Part shown: in pieces, positions 19,386-27,912 of the stretch
Position numbering within the stretch: position 1 is the first letter of the stretch
Layout of the letters: each line of letters starts with the position of its first letter
From: Lacihabitans sp. CS3-21
Lineage (GTDB): Bacteria; Bacteroidota; Bacteroidia; Cytophagales; Spirosomataceae
DNA: 64,000 bases
Reading direction: 5' to 3'
Assembly (NCBI RefSeq): GCF_024343675.1
Contig: NZ_RJUD01000007.1
Coordinates: forward strand, 88,288-152,287
Notes under the pieces: model-generated
Database searches by the model: none
Told to the model about the DNA's origin: nothing
Seen by the model: only the letters and a program-made list of their open reading frames with translations
Program-made: the position numbers and the translations under genes

Positions 19386-21753
19386 TATTTTTCAATTGTT
19401 TTAAACTTTGCCTTTTGTCCAAAGTCATTAAAAAACATGGGAGCAAAATCAGATTGGAAACCATACCAATTAATAGGGTTATGGAAACCAACAAACCTAA
19501 GAAAACCGTGCCTTTAAAACCCGAGGCAACAAAGATACCAAAGCCGAAAAATAATATTATAGCGGTATAGAACATGCTTATACCTGTAAACTTTATCGTT
19601 TCAGACACAGCCTGCGATATGGTTTTACCTTTTAAAATTTCCTCTTTGTATTTAGTTAGGAAATAAATGGTGCCATCGCTAGCTATTCCAAAAGCGATAC
19701 TGAAAATGAGTGTGGTGGATGGTTTTAGTGGAATACCAAAATAACCCATAATTCCTGCAGTAATAATCAGCGGAATGATACTCGGTATCGTCGAAATCAT
19801 GACGGTTCGGAAATTTAAAAACTGCGAGGCCATAACCATGGAAACTAAAATAATGGCCAAAAGGGTACTTTCTCCTAGATTGCCCAACAAATAATCGTTG
19901 CCTTTCGTAAAAACTACCCCATTTCCCGTAAGTTTTACTATAACCTGCTGTTCATTTGGCTTCCATTGATTGTTTTCTTTATCAAAATTGAAAATCGTAT
20001 CTGCTTTCGCTTGCAAGGCCGTAAACATCTCTCGCATTCTAATTGTCCCAACATCTGCACTTTGAAAACTTACCCGAGTTTTTTGTTTTTTGGCATCCAA
20101 AAATGCTGTAAGCATATTCTCTCCTTTACCAGTTCCTTTCACATACTCAGCCATTTTTTGCAACTCTAAAGCCGGAGGAAGTACAAAATATTTCGGATCG
20201 CCACCTCTATACCCTTGATATACAAACTTTAAACCTTCAACAATAGAAAGTGGTTTTGTAAACTCTGGGTACTTTGAAAACTCTCTTTGTAAAAGCTTGA
20301 TTTGAGTTAATATAGTGGGATTGAAAACCCCATTATCTTCTTTGGTATCAATCATTACTTCAAAAGGTACAATCCCTTTAAAGTTTTTCTCAACAAACTT
20401 TAAATCGGCAAAAATTGGATCTTTCTCTGGCAAATCATCCACAACAAATCCAATTGCTTTTATTTTAGTAGCTCCATAAACAGAAACTAAAACGATGGCT
20501 GCTACAACCCAATATGTAATCGTTCTTCGGCTATGAACAAAAAAGTCTATTTTTTTTAAAATCTTAGAAATGGCTTTGTTTTCTAAATGCCTTACATGCT
20601 TTGGTTTAGGATCTGCCACATAACTGAAGATAGTGGGAATCAATATCAAAGAAATGGCCCATGTAGCTATTACTGCAATGGCTGCGACCAAACCGAATTC
20701 AAGCAACAAAGGACTTCCCGTAAAATAAAACACAAAAAAGCCGATAAACGTAGTAACGTTGGCAATAAAAGTGGTTTTGCCTATTTTTTCAATTGAAATA
20801 AACAAAGCCTCTCGTTTATTTCCAATCCTTAGGTATTCTTCTTGGTATTTATTTATCAAGAAAATGGAATTTGGAATACCGATAACGATAATGAGCGGCG
20901 GTATCATACCAGTAAGAATCGAAATTTTATAGCCAAAAAGTGCTATCAAACCTACGGACCAAATAACCGCAATGATGATTACAGAAATAGAATAAAATAC
21001 AACTCTGAAAGACTTGAAAAAAAGATAAAGAATGAGTGTGGTTACTAAAAAAGCCAAACCCATAAACAAACTCAATTCTTCTCTGACCTTAGACATGAAG
21101 TTGGTCCTAATAAAAGGCATGCCAGAAAAATGTATATCGATATTATTTTTTTCACCAAAAGCCTCAGCCTCAGATTCTACCAACTTGCTAAGTGTTATTC
21201 TATCTTTACTATTTAGTTTAGTTTGATCAAAAGTAACTGCCATAATGTGTGCATTTCCTTGATAAACCAATCCTTCATAAAATGGCAAACTTGAAATTTT
21301 ACTTTTTAAGGAATCTAATTCTACCTGAGTGGAAGGTTTTGAGGTAAGAAGAGGTTTAAATTCGAACTTTTTTTCTATTTCATTTTTTTGAATTTCGGCC
21401 AAACTTGCTACCGAAAGTACATTTTTTATTCCCTCAATATCCTTGATTTTTTGGGTCAAATCATACCAATCACCAAATACACCTAATTCATAGATTTTAT
21501 CTGATTCGATGGCTATGACCATTACGTTTCCATCTTCTCCAAATTGTTTCTTAAAGTCCTCATAAACCTTGAAACTTTCATCATTTTGAGGCAAGATTTT
21601 AGGAAGTTCATAGGAAAGTTCTAGTCCTGTGATTTGATATCCCATAAAAATAGTTATCAAACCAATCAAGCTTAAAAACTTTAGGCGATGATTTAAAATT
21701 AGACCGGCTACACTTTTCCAAAACCCAGAAAACAAATTATTCAAAAAGGACAT
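19375..21753 (-). CDS. RND-superfamily (MMPL-type) exporter
   Basis: A 792-residue inner-membrane transporter with the MMPL/RND layout: one membrane helix near residues 12-40, a large periplasmic loop, five helices (about 225-385), a second periplasmic half with a helix near 405-425, and five more helices to the end. The second block holds ASDGTIYFLTKYKEE, typical of these proton-driven exporters. There is no adaptor or outer-membrane partner nearby. Family members move lipids, hopanoids or hydrophobic compounds; the substrate here is unknown. It is the first gene of a pair with miaE. Confidence 0.88.
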   Translation of the reverse strand: MSFLNNLFSGFWKSVAGLILNHRLKFLSLIGLITIFMGYQITGLELSYELPKILPQNDESFKVYEDFKKQFGEDGNVMVIAIESDKIYELGVFGDWYDLTQKIKDIEGIKNVLSVASLAEIQKNEIEKKFEFKPLLTSKPSTQVELDSLKSKISSLPFYEGLVYQGNAHIMAVTFDQTKLNSKDRITLSKLVESEAEAFGEKNNIDIHFSGMPFIRTNFMSKVREELSLFMGLAFLVTTLILYLFFKSFRVVFYSISVIIIAVIWSVGLIALFGYKISILTGMIPPLIIVIGIPNSIFLINKYQEEYLRIGNKREALFISIEKIGKTTFIANVTTFIGFFVFYFTGSPLLLEFGLVAAIAVIATWAISLILIPTIFSYVADPKPKHVRHLENKAISKILKKIDFFVHSRRTITYWVVAAIVLVSVYGATKIKAIGFVVDDLPEKDPIFADLKFVEKNFKGIVPFEVMIDTKEDNGVFNPTILTQIKLLQREFSKYPEFTKPLSIVEGLKFVYQGYRGGDPKYFVLPPALELQKMAEYVKGTGKGENMLTAFLDAKKQKTRVSFQSADVGTIRMREMFTALQAKADTIFNFDKENNQWKPNEQQVIVKLTGNGVVFTKGNDYLLGNLGESTLLAIILVSMVMASQFLNFRTVMISTIPSIIPLIITAGIMGYFGIPLKPSTTLIFSIAFGIASDGTIYFLTKYKEEILKGKTISQAVSETIKFTGISMFYTAIILFFGFGIFVASGFKGTVFLGLLVSITLLIGMVSNLILLPCFLMTLDKRQSLKQLKNIGK

Positions 21754-21836
21754 ATAGGATTAAAATTGAAACGTTTGTACAAAAATACGGATTTAAGTTT
21801 GTGTGAGGAAATAATTTAGACCGGATTACGAGCATA

Positions 21837-22826
21837 TTATCCCAAATTGAGCAAATCGAATATCTGTTTGGCTGCATCAAGTGGACTTAATCTTTTGGAG
21901 GTAACTAAGCTTTCAAACTTTTCTATGCTTGACTTTATCATCTCATTTTTTTGCAAATGTTTTTGTATCATATTAAGAAGGCATCGGTTCATCCAATTCA
22001 AGGCTTGTGAATTCCGATTTTTTAAAAAAAAGCCGTTTTCTTTCACTTTAGACTCAAATTTTATCACAAAACTCCAAATCTGATCAAATCCAATACTGTT
22101 TATAGAAGAACAATTTAATATTTCTACAGCTGGCCTAAATTCTCTCGCAGGGAAAAGGTGCAAAGCTTGATTGAAATCCCCAATTAACTTACTTAAAACT
22201 TGACTATCTATTTGATCAGATTTGTTAACCACCACTAAATCAATCATTTCCATAATACCCCTTTTAATTCCTTGAAGATCGTCACCTGCACCGGCAATGG
22301 TCAGAAACATCAGCAGGTCTGTCATTTCTTTAGCAGCTGTTTCTGATTGACCTACGCCTACAGTTTCAACGATAATAAAATCGTATCCAGCGGCTTCACA
22401 AAGCAAAATACTCTCCAAAGTGCTTTGAGCTACCCCACCCAACTCAAGTCCGGCAGGACTTGGACGTATAAACACATCTTTCCTCCCTACTAATTTCTCC
22501 ATCCGAGTTTTATCTCCCAAAATGCTTCCGCCACTTATTTTACTACTGGGATCAATGGCTAGAATTGCTACTTTTTTACCTTGCGATAAAAGAAAATCCC
22601 CAAATCCGTCAATAAATGTACTTTTGCCAACTCCCGGAGCACCCGTAATCCCCATTCTAAAGCTGTTGCCGGAATAAGGTAGAATTTCGTTGACCAATGA
22701 AAGGGCATTTGCCCTATCTTTTTCAGACTGACTCTCTACCAAAGTTATAGCTCTGCCCAGAATAGCCTTATCAGACGCCAATACGCCATCCTTGAGCTCT
22801 TGGATAGTTAGTCTATTTTTTATCAT
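21837..22826 (-). CDS. meaB: Methylmalonyl-CoA mutase-associated GTPase MeaB
   Basis: A 329-residue G3E-family GTPase that protects and reloads cobalamin on methylmalonyl-CoA mutase. Walker A is GAPGVGKST (residues 62-70); ILAIDPSSKISGGSILGDKTRME is the switch I region, FIIVETVGVGQSE holds the Walker B/G3 motif, and VVNKSDQ is the base-recognition motif. Length is normal. The mutase subunits are not in the window. It overlaps yjjX by four bases and ends the ispD-yjjX-meaB operon. Confidence 0.96.
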   Translation of the reverse strand: MIKNRLTIQELKDGVLASDKAILGRAITLVESQSEKDRANALSLVNEILPYSGNSFRMGITGAPGVGKSTFIDGFGDFLLSQGKKVAILAIDPSSKISGGSILGDKTRMEKLVGRKDVFIRPSPAGLELGGVAQSTLESILLCEAAGYDFIIVETVGVGQSETAAKEMTDLLMFLTIAGAGDDLQGIKRGIMEMIDLVVVNKSDQIDSQVLSKLIGDFNQALHLFPAREFRPAVEILNCSSINSIGFDQIWSFVIKFESKVKENGFFLKNRNSQALNWMNRCLLNMIQKHLQKNEMIKSSIEKFESLVTSKRLSPLDAAKQIFDLLNLG

Positions 22827-23356
22827 TCGTATAAATCTGGTTTTAGAAAAGGAATCAAAGCCAAAATAACTGCTTGGGTATAATATTGAGTTCTGTCTAT
22901 GACATTATTGGTTAAGAGTCCAGTCGTACCCATTTTTTGTTTGGTATTACTTAATCCAAAAACAATTTCGTCAGCATGGCCCAATTCATATCCTTGTTTT
23001 ATTAATTCTATAACTTTCTGAGGGAGAAAAAAGCCGGCAGTTCGTGCTTTACCCATTTTTGATTGATCTAAAACCACAATCCAAGCCATCGCTTCCATCT
23101 CTGAATGCCCGTGTTCTATATTTCCACCTTCGATACCGACCCAAAAATCAGCCGAGACAAATTGTTGTCGGGCTTTTACCGCTCTATTGTATGCTCCTTT
23201 AAATGTTTCTTCATCGCCCATTGGTTGATCGCTTACATCCGACCCAACCTCAACACCCTCAAAAACAAACTTGTCTCCAATAAACATACTTTCAAATCCT
23301 ATTTGGGCAGATTTTATTTTGACAGGATTTTTTGATGCAACAATTACGCTCTTCAT
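22823..23356 (-). CDS. yjjX: Inosine/xanthosine triphosphatase, YjjX family
   Basis: A 177-residue DUF84 protein. Family enzymes hydrolyse ITP and XTP and so keep deaminated purines out of nucleic acids. The N-terminal VASKNPVKIKSAQIGFE, the VGSDVSDQPMGDEETFKGAYNRA segment and WVGIEGG match the family. Four-base overlaps with ispD upstream and meaB downstream show a single operon. Confidence 0.92.
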   Translation of the reverse strand: MKSVIVASKNPVKIKSAQIGFESMFIGDKFVFEGVEVGSDVSDQPMGDEETFKGAYNRAVKARQQFVSADFWVGIEGGNIEHGHSEMEAMAWIVVLDQSKMGKARTAGFFLPQKVIELIKQGYELGHADEIVFGLSNTKQKMGTTGLLTNNVIDRTQYYTQAVILALIPFLKPDLYE

Positions 23357-24033
23357 TCCCTATTATTTTTTAAAAATATCTCTGCGATTTCCATATCTTC
23401 GGGGCTAGTAATTTTTATATTTTTGTAATCACCTTCCATCAAATTGATTGTCTTTCCAAAATGCTCGACCACTGAGGCGTCATCTGTAAAAATATAATTA
23501 TCTTCAACTTCATAAGCCAGCTTTAACATCTCTAAATCGAAAGTTTGCGGTGTTTGAATCAGTTTTACATTTTTCCTGTCTATGGCTTTATTCCCAGATT
23601 CGTCTAATAATCTCACTGAATCCTTTGAATCCACACAAACAACTGCACTTGAATTTTGTGATGCCAACTCAAAGGATTTTTCTATAATTTCAGTGGTCAC
23701 AAAAGGTCTAACCCCGTCGTGAACAGCAACTAATCCAACGTTTTCTTCAATAGAAAAAAGTGCATTTTTTACCGATTGAAACCTTGTTTTACCACCTTCA
23801 ACTACGCTTAATCGGGATAAATCAGAAAAATACAAAATACAGTTTTTTTGCCAATATGCAATGGCATCTACTGGTAGTGCTAAAATAATTGACAAATCAC
23901 GGATTTGTAAAAATTTCTCAATGGTATGAACAAGAATTGGCTTATTGCCCAATGGAAGAAACTGCTTCGGCACAGAAGCTTTCATTCTACTTCCTGAGCC
24001 GCCAGCTACTATTATTGCGTATTTTTTGGTCAT
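23353..24033 (-). CDS. ispD: 2-C-methyl-D-erythritol 4-phosphate cytidylyltransferase IspD
   Basis: A 226-residue enzyme that adds CMP to methylerythritol phosphate in the non-mevalonate isoprenoid pathway. The nucleotide-binding signature IIVAGGSGSRMKASVPKQF opens the protein, followed by VAVHDGVRPFVT and the late QTPQTFDLEMLKLAY. The frame is open a further 11 codons upstream, but those codons lie inside a transcription terminator and the ATG at 24033 places the family signature at the usual position. The start directly follows the T-run of that terminator, which is unusual (see findings). It is the first gene of the operon ispD-yjjX-meaB. Confidence 0.95.
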   Translation of the reverse strand: MTKKYAIIVAGGSGSRMKASVPKQFLPLGNKPILVHTIEKFLQIRDLSIILALPVDAIAYWQKNCILYFSDLSRLSVVEGGKTRFQSVKNALFSIEENVGLVAVHDGVRPFVTTEIIEKSFELASQNSSAVVCVDSKDSVRLLDESGNKAIDRKNVKLIQTPQTFDLEMLKLAYEVEDNYIFTDDASVVEHFGKTINLMEGDYKNIKITSPEDMEIAEIFLKNNRE

Positions 24034-24062
24034 AAAAAAAGTGTCGTACTTGGCACGACACT
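24034..24062 (-). terminator. Terminator of queA, abutting the ispD start codon
   Basis: On the minus strand, 8-base arms AGTGTCGT and ACGACACT (24055-24062 with 24040-24047, loop of seven) are followed by seven T, and the next three bases are the ispD ATG. It begins 38 bases after the queA stop. It may act as an attenuator for ispD. Confidence 0.85.
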
Positions 24063-24099
24063 TCAAATATAGTTTCTAAAATCTAATATCTAAAAAATA

Positions 24100-25152
24100 T
24101 TAAATAATCAACATGGCATCACCGTAAGTAAAGAATTTATATTTCTCTTTGATTGCAACCTGATAGGCCTCAGTGATGGTTTCATATCCACCAAAAGCAC
24201 AGGTCGTCATCAACAAAATTGACTCAGGCAAATGGAAGTTTGTCAAAAGTGCATTGGTAATTTTGAAATCGTAAGGAGGAAAAATAAACTTATCTGTCCA
24301 AGCATTATTGATAGGTTTTAGCCTATCATTGGCCGACACAGAAGATTCCATGGCTCTCAAAGTTGTACTTCCTATGGCACACACTCTTTTCTTATTATCC
24401 AACGCGTTGTTTACAATTTGACAAGTTTCCTCAGGTATAAAAAAGTTCTCAGAGTCTGTTTTGTGTTTGGTTAAGTCTTCCACCTCTACTTGTCTGAAGG
24501 TACCGATACCAATGTGCAAAGTCAAAGGAGCGTAAGCGACCCCATTGATTTCCATTCTTCTTACAATGTTTTTGGTAAAATGAATACCTGCAGTGGGTGC
24601 AGCCACAGCACCTTCTACATCTGCAAAAATAGTTTGGTAACGCTCATTGTCGACATCTGCAACTTCTCTTTGCAACACATCTTTAGGAATCGGCGTCTCC
24701 CCGAGTTCATAAATTGCTTGCATCATTTCTTCATGATTTCCATCAAAAAGAAATCTTATTGTTCTTCCGCGTGAGGTGGTATTATCAATAACCTCAGCTA
24801 CTAAATCGCTATCTCCAAAATAAAGTTTGTTACCCACACGAATTTTACGAGCTGGATCAACCAAAACGTCCCAAAGACGCATTTCTCTGTTTAGTTCTCT
24901 TAACAAAAAAACTTCGATTTTTGCACCAGTTTTTTCTTTCGAACCATACAATCTGGCTGGAAACACTTTGGTATTGTTGGAGACCATTACGTCACCTTCA
25001 CCAAAATATTCTGAAATGTCTTTGAACATTTTGTGTTCGATTTTACCTGTTTTACGGTGAAGAACCATCATTCGGGCACCGTCGCGGTCGTCTAGTGGAT
25101 ATTGAGCAATTAGGCTGTGTGGGAGGTCAAATTTAAAGGCAGATAATTTCAT
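24100..25152 (-). CDS. queA: S-adenosylmethionine:tRNA ribosyltransferase-isomerase QueA
   Basis: A 350-residue enzyme that transfers and isomerises the ribose of S-adenosylmethionine onto preQ1-modified tRNA, giving epoxyqueuosine. The N-terminal [46 protein letters not shown] and the C-terminal [19 protein letters not shown] are family signatures. Length is normal. It has its own promoter at 25257-25288 and a terminator 38 bases downstream, so it is a single-gene unit. Confidence 0.98.
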   Translation of the reverse strand: MKLSAFKFDLPHSLIAQYPLDDRDGARMMVLHRKTGKIEHKMFKDISEYFGEGDVMVSNNTKVFPARLYGSKEKTGAKIEVFLLRELNREMRLWDVLVDPARKIRVGNKLYFGDSDLVAEVIDNTTSRGRTIRFLFDGNHEEMMQAIYELGETPIPKDVLQREVADVDNERYQTIFADVEGAVAAPTAGIHFTKNIVRRMEINGVAYAPLTLHIGIGTFRQVEVEDLTKHKTDSENFFIPEETCQIVNNALDNKKRVCAIGSTTLRAMESSVSANDRLKPINNAWTDKFIFPPYDFKITNALLTNFHLPESILLMTTCAFGGYETITEAYQVAIKEKYKFFTYGDAMLII

Positions 25153-25256
25153 TTATTATTTATTTCAAATATTTAGAATTATTTAAACCGAATATTCATG
25201 TAAAATTAAAGATAACATAACGTATTTTTAATTTCAATCCAAATCTTATCGGGCTG

Positions 25257-25288
25257 CAAAGGTACAAAATCCAATAGGCCGTTGTCAA
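25257..25288 (-). promoter_or_regulatory. Bacteroidota-type promoter of queA
   Basis: On the minus strand, TACCTTTG (25257-25264) matches the TAnnTTTG -7 box, and a TTG of the -33 box (25286-25288) lies 21 bases upstream, within the known 19-21 base spacing of Bacteroides-type primary sigma promoters. GCAGCCCG follows the -7 box. It lies about 105 bases upstream of the queA start. Confidence 0.7.
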
Positions 25289-25363
25289 GTGAATTGGCAT
25301 TTATCTTGAAATAAATACTGAAAATCAGACAATTGATAAAATTTTACAAAATATTTGGCAATT

Positions 25364-26149
25364 CTAGAAAGAAATTTCACCCTGAAGGTACAGATTTGCT
25401 TTACCTCCAATCAATACTCTACCATTTAAAAGTTCGCAGCTGACCTCTCCCCTTCTTTTAGATATTTGACAAGCATTCATTTCGACTTTCCCAAGAATAG
25501 CTGACCAATAAGGAATCAACTTAGTAAATGCAGAGCCTGTAACAGGATCTTCATTCACACCGACTTTAGGGCCAAAAAACCTACAAATAAAATCATATTT
25601 ATCTGATCTTGAAGACGCTATAATACCCCTTGCATCTATCTTTGACAATAATCCAAAATCTGGATTTAGGCTAGAAACTTGTGTTTCATTTTCAAATATT
25701 ATGAGTACATCATCTCCAGCTCTGAAGATTTGAAAAGGGGTTGCATTCATAGCCTGTTCAATTCCTTCTAGACTTTTTACTTCTTCAGAAATAACTGCAG
25801 GGAAGTTTAAATAGAAATCTTCGTTGGTTCTTGAAACAGAAAGTTGCCCACTTTTGGATTCAAAAACTAAGGTTTCTCCCTGAAACCCTAATATTTCAAA
25901 AATCACATAAGCACTGGCCAAAGTAGCATGACCGCATAGGTTAACCTCAACATTCGGTGTAAACCACCTAATATGAAACCCTTCAGAAGTTTTAACAAAA
26001 AAAGCCGTCTCTGATAAATTATTCTGTGCAGCAATTTGCTGCATAATTGCATCTGAAAGCCAAAAATCCAAAGGAATCACCGCAGCTGGGTTTCCAGAAA
26101 ATGGATTTGCAGAGAAAGCATTAACATGATAAATTTTTAATGAGTTCAT
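25364..26149 (-). CDS. PhzF-family isomerase/epimerase
   Basis: A 261-residue protein of the PhzF family, a fold of two diaminopimelate-epimerase-like halves. It has the N-terminal YHVNAFSANPFSGNPAAV, the catalytic glutamate Glu47 in NNLSETAF, the NLCGHATLASAYVIF motif and the C-terminal GPKVGVNEDPVTGSAFTKL. Despite the name, most PhzF proteins are not in phenazine clusters and their substrates are unknown; no phenazine genes are present here. Its start overlaps the end of gldF by four bases (ATGA). Confidence 0.92.
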   Translation of the reverse strand: MNSLKIYHVNAFSANPFSGNPAAVIPLDFWLSDAIMQQIAAQNNLSETAFFVKTSEGFHIRWFTPNVEVNLCGHATLASAYVIFEILGFQGETLVFESKSGQLSVSRTNEDFYLNFPAVISEEVKSLEGIEQAMNATPFQIFRAGDDVLIIFENETQVSSLNPDFGLLSKIDARGIIASSRSDKYDFICRFFGPKVGVNEDPVTGSAFTKLIPYWSAILGKVEMNACQISKRRGEVSCELLNGRVLIGGKANLYLQGEISF

Positions 26150-26871
26150 TTCCTGATTTTATTAAGAACCATTTGTGTAAAAACCAAAAAGAGTGCTGAA
26201 AAACTCATCAAAAAAACGAAATTTCTACTGTCTAACATCCCTTTTCCCAAAGAAGCATAATGAAAATCTAAGCCCAAATAACTCAGATAAAATTGAAAAC
26301 CACCACTAAACAAATTAGAAAGTTGACCTATACCATCATAAAAAAAATAACAAACAATAGCGGCCAAAATAAAGGCAACCACCTGATTCTTAGAAATCGC
26401 GGAAGTAAAAATCCCTATTGCTGCGTACGCAGCAGACAAAAGGACCAAGCCAAAATAAGAACCAACAACCGCTGCAGAGTCAATATTACCAAGCGGGTTT
26501 CCTAATGCATAAATGGAGAAATAATATACTACAGTAGGAATTAAAGCTAGCAAAATGATACACAAAGAAGCAAAATACTTTCCCAAAATTATTCCGCAAA
26601 GTGTGATAGGCTTAGTAAAAAGCAACTCCAATGTACCCGTTCTGAACTCTTCAGAAAACATCCGCATAGTTACGGCTGGAATCAAAAAAAGGAAAATATA
26701 TGGACAGAAATCAAAAAATGAGGTCATTTCAGCATACCCATAATCCAACACGTTGGAGTTTGGGTACATCCAAAGCATGAGGCTGGTTATCAATAAAAAA
26801 ACTCCAATAACTATGTAAGCTATTAGAGAATTGAAAAAAGTTGATATTTCTTTTTTGAAAATACTAATCAT
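26146..26871 (-). CDS. gldF: Gliding-motility-associated ABC transporter permease GldF
   Basis: A 241-residue ABC-2 permease with six membrane helices. The ATG at 26871 gives MISIFKKEISTFFNSLIAYIV, the usual GldF N-terminus; the frame is open upstream only into the preceding gene. The cytoplasmic RMFSEEFRTGTLELLFTKPIT segment after helix 2 is typical of the family. In Flavobacterium GldF and GldG form the membrane part of an ABC transporter with the ATPase GldA and support gliding. Here the next gene is phzF rather than gldG, which is unexpected. It is co-transcribed with two DUF4199 genes upstream. Confidence 0.87.
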   Translation of the reverse strand: MISIFKKEISTFFNSLIAYIVIGVFLLITSLMLWMYPNSNVLDYGYAEMTSFFDFCPYIFLFLIPAVTMRMFSEEFRTGTLELLFTKPITLCGIILGKYFASLCIILLALIPTVVYYFSIYALGNPLGNIDSAAVVGSYFGLVLLSAAYAAIGIFTSAISKNQVVAFILAAIVCYFFYDGIGQLSNLFSGGFQFYLSYLGLDFHYASLGKGMLDSRNFVFLMSFSALFLVFTQMVLNKIRK

Positions 26872-26879
26872 ATCTATTG

Positions 26880-27395
26880 TTAAGAAAATACTGGTTTGTC
26901 CTTTTTCATAATTGCCGACATGATCAAAGACGCTATAAAACCAATGAAAATGGCTCCAAGAACACCCCATAAAAATCCCAATCCAGAATTTGCGGTACTC
27001 TCAACTTTCTGAACAGCCTCTTCTATTTGGGCATCTGACAAACCCATGGATTCGTATTGCTCAGTAATCATTTCTATCTGTTGATCAATTAAAGAGGGAT
27101 CAATATACTTTCTGTAAAAATTATCAAAAAGTACTGATATAAGGGCACCGGTGCTTATGGTCAACATGCCCAATCCGAGACCATCTTTAAAAGTCATAAA
27201 ACCGTTGTTGAGTGTTTTGAACTCATTAAAAGCCAAGTATAAAACACCAAAAAGCATAATTAGCATAGCTAACAAACCCACAACCCAGTTTTTCCAAATG
27301 CCTGTGTTGTACGCTAAAGTGTTGTAAACAATACCTACGATACCGTAAATCAATCCCCATTTAAGGGCAATTCTTGCAGAAGATACTTTTTCCAT
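26880..27395 (-). CDS. DUF4199 membrane protein
   Basis: A 171-residue protein with four predicted membrane helices (about 10-30, 37-55, 73-95 and 140-163) and a cytoplasmic or periplasmic amphipathic segment between helices 3 and 4. The helices and the FMTFKDGLGLGMLTISTGALISVLFDN block match DUF4199, a family almost confined to Bacteroidota with no assigned function. It lies four bases after a second DUF4199 gene and eight bases before gldF, so it may assist the transporter (inference). Confidence 0.85.
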   Translation of the reverse strand: MEKVSSARIALKWGLIYGIVGIVYNTLAYNTGIWKNWVVGLLAMLIMLFGVLYLAFNEFKTLNNGFMTFKDGLGLGMLTISTGALISVLFDNFYRKYIDPSLIDQQIEMITEQYESMGLSDAQIEEAVQKVESTANSGLGFLWGVLGAIFIGFIASLIMSAIMKKDKPVFS

Positions 27396-27399
27396 ATTT

Positions 27400-27912
27400 T
27401 CAATTATTAAGTTTTCTCATTGACATACCAAACAAACTAATGGCGACAATTGCGATCTGTTTAAACAACAAATCGTCTGTGATGATTACAGAATGTTTTT
27501 GAGTGTCAAACGAAAGCAAACTCTGCCTGTATGATTTTTCGTTTAAAATCTTTTCAAACATTTCTTTATCTTTCAAAAGCAACGATTTACCGTGAATCAT
27601 CCAATCTATAAACGGTTTATCATCAATAAATTCTATGAATAAATATACCAAAATTCCTGAAATTAATGCACCTATTATATTGGTAAGAAATCCAATAGAA
27701 AATGCTTCATAGAAATGTAAATAACCTCCGTTATTTCTTTTAAAATACCAAATGGAAGCCCAAATCATTATGATATTTATACCAATGTCGGGTCTTCTCA
27801 GTGCAAGTGGATTGGGTTTTGTACTATACATGGCCAAAAAAAACAAAAAACATGCAACGCCTGCCAAGCTGCCAAAAATTAGAGCGTAATTTAATATTTG
27901 TTTTCTTTTCAC
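27400..27912 (-). CDS. DUF4199 membrane protein (second paralogue)
   Basis: A 170-residue protein with the same layout as its downstream neighbour: helices near 8-28, 45-58, 70-92 and 150-163, and the diagnostic GGYLHFYEAFSIGFLTNIIGALISG block that aligns with the FKDGLGLGML block of the other copy. The two genes probably arose by tandem duplication, although they have diverged strongly. It overlaps the dihydroorotase-like gene by four bases. Confidence 0.8.
   Translation of the reverse strand: MKRKQILNYALIFGSLAGVACFLFFLAMYSTKPNPLALRRPDIGINIIMIWASIWYFKRNNGGYLHFYEAFSIGFLTNIIGALISGILVYLFIEFIDDKPFIDWMIHGKSLLLKDKEMFEKILNEKSYRQSLLSFDTQKHSVIITDDLLFKQIAIVAISLFGMSMRKLNN

Noticed and set aside
25364..26149. 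Phenazine biosynthesis locus, from the PhzF call
   Set aside because: No other phenazine genes are present, and most PhzF-family proteins have nothing to do with phenazines.
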